Source: COMBO-56-21 sp038852315 (GTDB taxonomy: Archaea; Thermoplasmatota; Thermoplasmata; UBA10834). Taken from it: a DNA stretch of 64,000 nt. The position numbers and the translations under genes are program-made. Numbering within the stretch: position 1 is the first letter of the stretch; the number at the start of each line of letters is the position of its first letter. Under the pieces are notes generated by a model. It was given only the letters and a program-made list of their open reading frames with translations. It had not been told where the DNA came from and ran no database searches. The stretch is from positions 50,122-114,121 of the forward strand of contig JAWCKF010000003.1 in NCBI GenBank assembly GCA_038852315.1, read 5' to 3'. Positions 34,908 through 42,168 of the stretch are shown piece after piece.

Positions 34908-36389
34908 TCAGAACCACCTGGTGATCACAACCTTCCTGTCGGTGAAGAAGTTGATGGCGTCCTGGCCCTGGCCGTGCAGAGATCCGAAGAACGAATCCTT
35001 GTAGCCCGCAAACGGGAAATACGCCATCGCGGCGACGATGCCGACGTTTATGCCTATGTTGCCGCACTGGACGCGGTACCTGAACTCCCTCGCCCACTTG
35101 CCGCTCTGGGTGTATATGCTCGCGGCGTTCCCGAACGGGCTCTTGTGTATGAACTCGATAGCATCGTCCAGGCTCTCCATGCGCATGAAGCTGACGACGG
35201 GTCCGAATATCTCATCCTTCGCGATGACCATGTCAGGCGTCACGTTGTCGAAGACCGTCGGGCCGACGAAGTAGCCGTTCTCGAACCCGGGGACCTTTAT
35301 GTTCCTGCCGTCGAGCAGGAGCTTCGCACCCTCCTGCTCGCCCCGGTCTATATACCCTATGATCTTCTTCTTCGCCGCCTCGGAGACCACGGGGCCCATG
35401 TTGGAGCTTTCGTCAAGGCCCGGGCCCACCTTCAGCTTCTTCGAGGCCTCGACGAACCTCTTCAAAAGTTCGTCTGCGATGTTCCCGACGGCGACGAGGT
35501 TCGAGCCCGCCAGACATCTCTGACCGGCACATCCGTAGAACGAGGAGAGCATGTTGTTCACCGTCTTGTCGAGGACTGCGTCAGGCATCACGACCAATGA
35601 GTTCTTCGCCCCGCCCTGAGCCTGGACGCGCTTCCCGTACTCCCCCGCCATCTTGTAGATCCACTTCGCAACCGGCGTCGAGCCCACGAAGGACACGCCT
35701 TTCACACGGCTGTCTTTGAAAAAGGTGTTGACGACGTCCTCTCGTCCGTTCACGAGGTTTATCACTCCTGGTGGGAAGCCCGCCTCCTCTATCAGCTTGA
35801 ATATGTACTGGGTCGTGAGAGGCACCTGCTCTGACGGCTTGACGATGAAGGTGTTGCCCGTGGCGACAGCGTACGGCCAGAACCAGAAAGGCACCATGCC
35901 AGGGAAGTTGAACGGGCATATCGCCGTGAAGACGCCCAGCGGGGCGCGGATCACCTCCTCATCGATGTTAGCGGCTGCGCCGTCCTCCAGGTTGTATCCC
36001 ATCTGGAGCGTGGTGACACCGCTGGCTACCTCGACGTTCTCGATGCATCGCCTCGTCTCCCCGCGTGCATCGTCAATCGTTTTCCCCTGCTCCTGGGTTA
36101 TTATCCTGGCTATGTTCTCGAACTCGCGCTCCATTATGGCCTTCAGATTGAACATCAGCCTCGCGCGAGATACGGGCGGCGTCTCCCTCCATGCCCACCA
36201 AGCCTCCTGAGCTGCCTCGATCGCCGCCGTGGTCTCTTCGACGGTAGAGAGAGGGACCTTGCCTATGACCTTCGTCGTCGCTGGGTCTCTCACGTCGAGC
36301 CACTTGTCAGTGTGGGAATCTACCCACTCGCCGTTGATGAAGTTCTTCACTTTCCCGTAGTCTTCTTTCACAGGTGGTAGCAGAGCCAT
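34908..36389 (-). CDS. mmsA: Methylmalonate-semialdehyde dehydrogenase (CoA-acylating), MmsA-type
   Basis: 493 residues of the aldehyde dehydrogenase superfamily. The MmsA branch is recognised by VKNFINGEWVDS, ICPFNFPGMVPFWFWPYAVA, FVGSTPVAKWIY and the nucleophile motif GCAGQRCLAGS. The N-terminal half binds NAD. The enzyme converts malonate or methylmalonate semialdehyde to acetyl- or propionyl-CoA in valine, beta-alanine or inositol breakdown. The linked class III aminotransferases can supply such semialdehydes. First gene of an operon with the ferritin-like gene. Confidence 0.9.
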   Translation of the reverse strand: MALLPPVKEDYGKVKNFINGEWVDSHTDKWLDVRDPATTKVIGKVPLSTVEETTAAIEAAQEAWWAWRETPPVSRARLMFNLKAIMEREFENIARIITQEQGKTIDDARGETRRCIENVEVASGVTTLQMGYNLEDGAAANIDEEVIRAPLGVFTAICPFNFPGMVPFWFWPYAVATGNTFIVKPSEQVPLTTQYIFKLIEEAGFPPGVINLVNGREDVVNTFFKDSRVKGVSFVGSTPVAKWIYKMAGEYGKRVQAQGGAKNSLVVMPDAVLDKTVNNMLSSFYGCAGQRCLAGSNLVAVGNIADELLKRFVEASKKLKVGPGLDESSNMGPVVSEAAKKKIIGYIDRGEQEGAKLLLDGRNIKVPGFENGYFVGPTVFDNVTPDMVIAKDEIFGPVVSFMRMESLDDAIEFIHKSPFGNAASIYTQSGKWAREFRYRVQCGNIGINVGIVAAMAYFPFAGYKDSFFGSLHGQGQDAINFFTDRKVVITRWF

Positions 36390-36855
36390 TCTATCTATTC
36401 CCCTCAGACTTGCATACGTTCACAACTTCGCTGAAATCCGCATCGCACCGGATCGCGCATGCGCGCCACTTGTAGCCGAAGCTGTCCGTGCGATACGCCG
36501 GTTCGGCGACATCGTATCTTTCCGTTCGGAATTTGTTCAGCTTTTGAGGCCAAAATCTGCAGATGTAACTACAAATCTCAGCCCGATTCGCCTGAAGGTG
36601 GTTCCCCGTATTATATGTTATGGTCTAAGCGCGTTGATGTCATCCCCAGAGCATCGGGTGCTGCTTCCGCCGCTGGCAGTGTCCCTATCGGCATCCAGAG
36701 ACCGACGCGAAAAGGCTGGCACCAAATTGCGAAATTCGGAATGCGAAATCGAAAGCTGTCCCAACAGGATTCGGGATTGAGGCGCCGACTCTCATGCATG
36801 CCAAGCAGGGACCGGGCGTTGGCAAAGGGCTATCTACAGCGGATGCCGTAGCGCG
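36390..36855. other. Divergent intergenic region, 466 bases
   Basis: No convincing gene. It lies between MmsA (minus) and the DUF2284 gene (plus). An AT-rich island at 36609-36621 (TATTATATGTTAT) reads as a TATA-like box on either strand but is more than 200 bases from both starts. It could serve a long leader or an unseen small RNA. No repeat, tRNA or terminator stood out. Confidence 0.5.
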
Positions 36856-37479
36856 GTGGCGATGTCACCGCCTAGCGAACGGGCGACAATCTTGGCGAAG
36901 ATAGTCAACGAGGCCGAGCGCCTCGGCGCAACGGAAGCGAAGGCGATATCCCCCTCAGAGATAGTGGTGGACGAACGCGTGAGGTTGAAGTGCATCGCAC
37001 CGCTGTGTAGCGCATACGGCAGGAACCTAATGTGCCCTCCCAACCTTCCGAGCGTCAGCGAAGTCAGGGAGCTTCTGAGCAGGTACAGAAGAGCGGTGAT
37101 AGTCCAGTTGGAATCAAGTTTCGATTCGTCCGATAGATCAGACGAGGCGCTCACCAACGAACTCTGCAGACGCATGGAGCGGGAGACAGGTTCGTCCAAG
37201 TGGCAGATCGAACTCCACAAGATAGTCACTAGGCTGGAATCCCTTGCGTTCAAGGAAGGCTGCTATCTGGCTGTCGGGCTCGTCGGTGGAGAGTGCGTAC
37301 TCTGCGAGACATGCGTGGCTGCCGAGGGCGGCCGCGAATGCAGACACCCCTTCGAAGCCAGACCCTCGATGGAGGCCATGGCCATCGATGTCGTCGAGAC
37401 CTGTAGGCGCGCAGGTCTTCCGTTGGAGCTGTCCTCGAAGCAAAAGGTCAGGTGGACGGGACTGGTGCTGCTCGACTGA
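36856..37479 (+). CDS. DUF2284 cysteine-rich metal-binding protein
   Basis: 207 residues. The first Cys cluster is CIAPLCSAYGRNLMCPP, and the second is GGECVLCETCVAAEGGRECRH, typical of DUF2284 proteins in anaerobes. Such clusters could hold an iron-sulfur centre. SMEAMAIDVVETCRRAGLPL is the conserved tail. GTG 36856 or ATG 36862 may be the start. The 3' end is convergent with the aminotransferase gene. The biochemical role of the family is not known to me. Confidence 0.8.
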   Translation: MAMSPPSERATILAKIVNEAERLGATEAKAISPSEIVVDERVRLKCIAPLCSAYGRNLMCPPNLPSVSEVRELLSRYRRAVIVQLESSFDSSDRSDEALTNELCRRMERETGSSKWQIELHKIVTRLESLAFKEGCYLAVGLVGGECVLCETCVAAEGGRECRHPFEARPSMEAMAIDVVETCRRAGLPLELSSKQKVRWTGLVLLD

Positions 37480-37538
37480 ACAGTAAAGAAGTGCGCGTGT
37501 AAAGGGTTTCTCCGAGAGGTCTAGTACGCCGCGACCCC

Positions 37539-38897
37539 TCACTTGAAGCCGGCCTTCTTGGCCTCTTCCGCGATGGCGGCGCCCAGTATGTCCAGGCCCT
37601 TCTCCAGCAGGTCCTGCCTTATGGTCAGCGGAGGGTGCAGCCTTATGACGTTGTTGTACGCACCCGCCGTGAGTATGTAGAGCCCGTGCCTGAAGCAGTT
37701 GAGCTGGACGTTCCGCGTGAAGTCCGCGATAGGCTCCTTGGTCTTCCTGTCCTTGACGAACTCCATGCCCAGCATGGCGCCGATGCCGCGTACGTCGCCT
37801 ATGATCTCGAACTCGTCCTGCCATTCTAGCAGGCGCTTCTTCTCTACCCTGTTGATCATCTTGGTGTTCGGAAGTGCCTTCTTCGTCAGCTTGATGGATT
37901 CGAGCGCGCCCGCGCAGCACACCGGGTTGCCGCCGAACGTGCCGCCCAGACTGGCGGGTCCTGGCGAGGACATTATCTCCTCCTTCCCGGTCACGCCTCC
38001 CAGAGGCATGCCCAGCGACAGCCCCTTCCCGGAGACGAGCATGTCTGGATTGCACTTCCAGTTCTCTATCCCGAACATCTTGCCTGTCCTGCCGAATCCC
38101 GTCTGGACCTCGTCATCTATGAACACGACGCCGTGGTCATCGCACACCTTGCGGACCCTCTCCCAGTACCCAGGCGGCGGGTTGATGAAGCCCCCCTCCC
38201 CCTGGACTGGCTCACCTACGAGGGCGCAGACGTCGCCCTCGAGCGGCTTCGTCTCCATCACTGTCCTGATGGTGTCGACGCAGGCGTAGTTGCACGACGG
38301 ATACTCGAGCTTGAGCGGACACCTATAGCAGTATGCGTAGTCCACGTGCTGTACGTACGGTACCAACGGCCCGAAACCCTCCCTATAGGGCTTCTCCTTG
38401 CCGGTAAGGGAGATGTCCATGAAAGTCCTGCCATGGAACGACGTCCGATAGGACAGTATCCACTTCTTCTTGTTGTACGACCTCGCTATCTTCAGCGAGT
38501 TCTCTATTGCCTCGGACCCGCTGTTCAAGAATATGCTCTTGGTCAACTTGCCGGGGCATATCTTGGCCATCTCTTCGGCAAGGCGCAGATAGGTCTCGTA
38601 AGGCGACACCATGAAGCATATGTGTATGAACCTGTCGAGCTGCTCCTGACATGCCTTGACCATGGCCGGCGGCCTGTGCCCGCAGTTGTGCACGCCTATG
38701 CCGACAGTGAAGTCGAGGTACACGTTCCCGTCAACATCTCGCAGGAACGGCCCCTCGGCAACGTCGAGTTCGGCTGGGAGGCCTACCCTTATCCCGTTGG
38801 TGACGTACTTCTCCTTCCGAGCCATCGCCTTCTTCGACTTGGGTCCCGGCGGCTCCACCAGGATCTTCGGACCTTTGAGGTTCCACTTCTTCACCAT
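37539..38897 (-). CDS. Class III aminotransferase (GABA/acetylornithine type) with Cys-rich insert, copy 1
   Basis: 452 residues. PLP fold-type I enzyme: LNSGSEAIENSLKIAR, RTSFHGRTFMDISLTG, FIDDEVQTGFGRTGKMF and the PLP lysine in VSGKGLSLGMPLGG. An insert CYRCPLKLEYPSCNYACVD adds four cysteines; similar inserts occur in archaeal GABA aminotransferases and in Pyrococcus amino-acid racemases of this family. The activity could be transamination of an omega-amino acid or racemisation. ATG 38897 follows GGAGTGATAAAGC. It follows copy 2 by 88 bases on the same strand. Confidence 0.85.
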   Translation of the reverse strand: MVKKWNLKGPKILVEPPGPKSKKAMARKEKYVTNGIRVGLPAELDVAEGPFLRDVDGNVYLDFTVGIGVHNCGHRPPAMVKACQEQLDRFIHICFMVSPYETYLRLAEEMAKICPGKLTKSIFLNSGSEAIENSLKIARSYNKKKWILSYRTSFHGRTFMDISLTGKEKPYREGFGPLVPYVQHVDYAYCYRCPLKLEYPSCNYACVDTIRTVMETKPLEGDVCALVGEPVQGEGGFINPPPGYWERVRKVCDDHGVVFIDDEVQTGFGRTGKMFGIENWKCNPDMLVSGKGLSLGMPLGGVTGKEEIMSSPGPASLGGTFGGNPVCCAGALESIKLTKKALPNTKMINRVEKKRLLEWQDEFEIIGDVRGIGAMLGMEFVKDRKTKEPIADFTRNVQLNCFRHGLYILTAGAYNNVIRLHPPLTIRQDLLEKGLDILGAAIAEEAKKAGFK

Positions 38898-38985
38898 GCT
38901 TTATCACTCCTTGTCCTGTCCCCCATAAAAGGTACGTGTAAGGGGTTTTTCTCCGTCCGCCGGCCCGTTCGGGTCGGCAAGGAGA

Positions 38986-40386
38986 TCACTTCTTCTTCAT
39001 GACCTCCTTGATGGACTCCTCGAGCATGTCGAGTCCAGCATCGAGATAGTCGCGCGTGATCACCAGCGGCGGTGCGATCCTGAAGCAGTTCTCCCCCGCG
39101 CCTATGGCGACCACGCCCTTGCGCCATGCGCGCTCGATTATCTCGTGGGCCGCGTCGCCGTCCTTCGCCTTCGACTTCTTGTCCTTGATTATCTCGACGC
39201 CTATCATGAGGCCCTTGCCCCTGACGTCGCCCACTATCTCGTACTGATCGACCCACTCCCGCAGGCGCTTGAGGGCGTACTCCCCCTGCTTGGTCGCGTT
39301 CTCCCTCAGCTTCTCCTTCTCTATCACCCTGAGTGTCGCGAGGGAAGACTCGCACGCCACAGGCGTGCCGCCCAGCGTCGTGCAGTGGCTGCCGGGGGCC
39401 CAGTCATATATCTCGGCGCGGCCTATCGTCGCCCCGAGCGAGATCCCGCCGCCAAGGGCCTTGGACATGCAAACGATGTCCGGGATGACGCCAAAGTGCT
39501 CGATGGCGCACCACTTCCCGGTCCTGCCGATGCCGGACTGGACCTCGTCCACGGCATAGAGGATGCCGTACTTGTCCATCAGCTTCTTCAGGCGCCTGTG
39601 ATAGTCCTTCGGCGGGACGATGTATCCTCCCTCGCCCTGTATGGGCTCTATCAAGGACGCGGCCACCTCCTGCGGTGGTACGAACTTCTTGAACACCCAG
39701 TCGTCAATGAAGTCGACGCACCAGTAGTCGCAGTCAGGGAACGTCTGCTTGTACGGGCACCTGTAGCAGTACGCGAATGGCACGTGCTCCACGCCAGGCA
39801 TCGTCGGGAAGTACCTAGCCTTCTGACCGATCGAGCTCGCGGTGAAGCTCAGTGCGCCCATCGACCGGCCGTGGAACGCCCCCGTGAACGCGATGAACAT
39901 GGGGCGTTTCGTGTGCCATCTCGACACCTTGGCGAACGCCTCGATGCTCTCAGCGCCGCTCCCGCTCAGGAACACCTTCTTCTGGAAGTTCCCGGGGGTG
40001 ATCTTGCCCAGCTTCTCCCCCAGCTCCACTGCGTACCTGTAATAGAAGTCCGTGTAGGAATAGTGCAGCAGACGCTTCGCCTGCTCCGTTATCGCCTTCA
40101 CGACCTCCGGGTGGCAGTGGCCGACGTTCATAGCCCCGAGACCGCTGTTGAAGTCGATGTACTCGTTCCCGTCGACATCCTCGACTATCACGCCGTGGCC
40201 CTTCTCCACCACCATCGGGTAGTAGTACGGCCTGTTGTACGGCGAGAGAACGGCGTTGTCTCGCTTCACCCAGGCTTTCGCCTTCGGTCCAGGGGGCTCA
40301 CACACTCTTTTCAAAGAAACCTTCGTCTTTCGACTTGTGTTCAATATACCCCTCTTGGGCTGTTCAATTGAGTGAATGCAGACCAC
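38986..40386 (-). CDS. Class III aminotransferase (GABA/acetylornithine type) with Cys-rich insert, copy 2
   Basis: Up to 466 residues, paralogous to the next gene. Motifs: VFLSGSGAESIEAFAKV, TGAFHGRSMGALSFT, LYAVDEVQSGIGRTGKW and the PLP lysine in MSKALGGGISLGA. The insert CYRCPYKQTFPDCDYWCVD matches the copy-1 pattern. The start is uncertain: GTG 40386 is the longest, but the homology with copy 1 begins near EPPGPK, and a GGGTATATTG element upstream of internal TTG codons hints at a shorter protein. It probably acts with MmsA and AOR in amino-acid fermentation; racemase activity is an alternative. Confidence 0.83.
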   Translation of the reverse strand: MVCIHSIEQPKRGILNTSRKTKVSLKRVCEPPGPKAKAWVKRDNAVLSPYNRPYYYPMVVEKGHGVIVEDVDGNEYIDFNSGLGAMNVGHCHPEVVKAITEQAKRLLHYSYTDFYYRYAVELGEKLGKITPGNFQKKVFLSGSGAESIEAFAKVSRWHTKRPMFIAFTGAFHGRSMGALSFTASSIGQKARYFPTMPGVEHVPFAYCYRCPYKQTFPDCDYWCVDFIDDWVFKKFVPPQEVAASLIEPIQGEGGYIVPPKDYHRRLKKLMDKYGILYAVDEVQSGIGRTGKWCAIEHFGVIPDIVCMSKALGGGISLGATIGRAEIYDWAPGSHCTTLGGTPVACESSLATLRVIEKEKLRENATKQGEYALKRLREWVDQYEIVGDVRGKGLMIGVEIIKDKKSKAKDGDAAHEIIERAWRKGVVAIGAGENCFRIAPPLVITRDYLDAGLDMLEESIKEVMKKK

Positions 40387-40461
40387 CTATCTTAGGCTTT
40401 CCATCGAAATCCGGGTCGTGATGAAAGGTTTTATTCGAGGCCAGGAGGATGGCTGGGAGAC

Positions 40462-41319
40462 ATGCCCAGACTGATGGTGAGGTACGGCGAGCTCGGACTC
40501 AAGAGCCCGGCCGTCCGTCGGCGTTTCGAGAACGCCCTAATCGAGGATATCAGGCACAGACACCTGCTTGCCCGTGTGCCCTGCGTGGTCTCCTCCACAA
40601 GGGGGAGGCTTTTCGTGGATTCAGATGACTGGAGGAAGTCGTGTGAGATACTGTCCAAGACCTTCGGCGTAGTCTCGTTCAGCCCTGTCGAGGAGGTCGA
40701 CAGCGAGCTCTCGGCACTCACTGCGGCCGTCCTGGAATTCTCGGAACCACTCCTGTATGCGGGCGCGAAGTTCGCAGTCAGGGCGAGGAGGACCGGCACC
40801 CACGCATACACGAGCCGCACGCTGGCGGAGCACCTCGGCAGCGAGATCCTGAAGAGGTTCGAAGGACTGGGCATAGGTGTCTCCCTTGACGATCCGGATG
40901 TCGAGGTCAGCGTGGAGGTTAGGGAGGACAAGGCGTATATCTTCAGCTCGGTGCTCGCCGGCCCGGGGGGTATGCCATCCGGAACCCAGGGCAGACTGCT
41001 CTCAGTAGCCTCCACAGAGAGGGGTGTCGCCTCATCGTGGCTCATGATGAAGCGGGGATGCACCGTGCTCGTGTCCACCCACGACGAGCACGTCGTCTCG
41101 CCACTCCGAATTTGGTGTCCCAACCTCAGGGTCCTGCCTGCATCCGAAGACCCGTTCGCTCTCGCACGAGAGAACGCCTGCCTAGGGCTGGCGTTCGAGT
41201 CATCGCTTCGTGACATAGAGCAGGGAAGGGCGTCGAAGGGCGATCTCCCCGTGTTCTACCCGCTGGTCGGCATGACAGATGAGCAGGTCGATGCGCTGGT
41301 CTCCAGGATAAGCTCCTAG
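40462..41319 (+). CDS. ThiI-like THUMP-domain protein with a broken PP-loop
   Basis: 285 residues. The N-terminus (VRYGELGLKSPAVRRRFE) and the following THUMP region (FAVRARRTGTHAYTSRTLAEHLG) match 4-thiouridine synthase ThiI. The linker GGMPSGTQGR also matches and is followed by the expected LMMKRGC helix. The ATP-pyrophosphatase loop between them, normally SGGIDSPVA, reads STERGVAS (from residue 184), lacking the Gly-Gly and Asp needed for adenylation. The rhodanese domain is absent. It probably binds tRNA but cannot thiolate it alone. ATG 40462 follows GGGAG. The 3' end overlaps the convergent L15e gene by four bases. Confidence 0.75.
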   Translation: MPRLMVRYGELGLKSPAVRRRFENALIEDIRHRHLLARVPCVVSSTRGRLFVDSDDWRKSCEILSKTFGVVSFSPVEEVDSELSALTAAVLEFSEPLLYAGAKFAVRARRTGTHAYTSRTLAEHLGSEILKRFEGLGIGVSLDDPDVEVSVEVREDKAYIFSSVLAGPGGMPSGTQGRLLSVASTERGVASSWLMMKRGCTVLVSTHDEHVVSPLRIWCPNLRVLPASEDPFALARENACLGLAFESSLRDIEQGRASKGDLPVFYPLVGMTDEQVDALVSRISS

Positions 41320-42047
41320 GTCCCCTGCCTGTGGTGGGCGCCCAGTGAGGGCCTCGTCTTCTCGGCCCCGATGCCCTTGGTCCGCACCAGCCCCCGGCCC
41401 TTCTTCCCAGCAGGGGTTAGACCTCTCACGGCCCTGTCGGAATGCTTCGGGCTGCATATCCAGTTGAGGTTCGGGTCCGCCCTTATCACGGGGTGATGCG
41501 GGTCGACCAGTATGACCTCGTACCACTTCTGCTTCCCGTCTTGGCCCACCCAGTATGAGCCCAAAACCTCTAGGTTGGGATAGCGCTTGGCGGTCCTCTC
41601 CTCCGCAATCCTCTGGATGCTCTTCCTCATGGTGATCTTCAGGATACCCTTCCTCTTCGGCCTGCGGCCCTTCCTGATCCTGTGCTTCCTCAGCCCGCCC
41701 CGCCTCACCTTCGCCCTGACTATCACGAAACCCGGCTTGGCCTTGTAGCCCAGAGCGCGTGCCCTGTCCAGCCTAAGGGGCTTGTCGACCCTCACAAAGG
41801 AGCCTTCGCTCCTCCACTGTATCATGCGCTGCCACATCAGCTGCTTCATCTCGGGCTTCTCAAGGTCCTTCCAGGCCTCGCCCATGAAATGATACATGCC
41901 TTTCGAGCCCACACCCCTCGCGGGCGCGGCTCCCCCTGTCGGGGCCTCGGCCACCTGAATGGCCTGCGCCTTCGGGACTTCCTCTGCCCCCGTCTCCTTC
42001 GCCCTCGCTCGCTTCCCCGAGCGAGGCTTCTTCGCCTCTTCCGCCAT
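41316..42047 (-). CDS. rpl15e: 50S ribosomal protein L15e with N-terminal extension
   Basis: 243 residues. From residue 51 the sequence MYHFMGEAWKDLEKPEMKQL onward is standard archaeal L15e, including VRRGGLRKHRIRKGRRPKRKG and WICSPKHSDRAVRGLTPAGKKGRG. The usual protein is about 190-195 residues and starts at that MYH. Here about 50 extra residues, rich in Ala, Lys and Glu (MAEEAKKPRSGKRARAK onward), are in frame behind ATG 42047 with GGTG upstream. Either the gene starts there or the internal ATG is used. L15e binds 23S rRNA. Confidence 0.9.
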   Translation of the reverse strand: MAEEAKKPRSGKRARAKETGAEEVPKAQAIQVAEAPTGGAAPARGVGSKGMYHFMGEAWKDLEKPEMKQLMWQRMIQWRSEGSFVRVDKPLRLDRARALGYKAKPGFVIVRAKVRRGGLRKHRIRKGRRPKRKGILKITMRKSIQRIAEERTAKRYPNLEVLGSYWVGQDGKQKWYEVILVDPHHPVIRADPNLNWICSPKHSDRAVRGLTPAGKKGRGLVRTKGIGAEKTRPSLGAHHRQGT

Positions 42048-42098
42048 GAATACACCAGCCGTTTTCGGGTTCACGCCAGAGCGCACATCCCCGTTATC

Positions 42099-42119
42099 GC
42101 GGGACCAGGCGGATCCCGC
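42099..42119 (-). other. Stem-loop in the predicted L15e mRNA leader
   Basis: GCGGGA and TCCCGC (42099-42104 and 42114-42119) can pair as a six-base stem with a nine-base loop. It lies between the TATA box and ATG 42047. Autogenous control by L15e is possible but not shown. Confidence 0.25.
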
Positions 42120-42146
42120 CGCTGCGGGGGTGAGCAGAAGAGAGGG

Positions 42147-42157
42147 CTTATATAAAC
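42147..42157 (-). promoter_or_regulatory. TATA box of the L15e gene
   Basis: On the minus strand GTTTATATAAG is a strong archaeal TATA box, located just after the DNA polymerase stop. It predicts a leader of about 75-80 bases. Confidence 0.6.
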
Positions 42158-42168
42158 ATGTTGACGGG

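Noticed and set aside
36459..36851. Plus-strand open frame in the MmsA/DUF2284 spacer
   Set aside because: Composition is unlike neighbouring proteins, there is no ribosome site, and no motif is visible.
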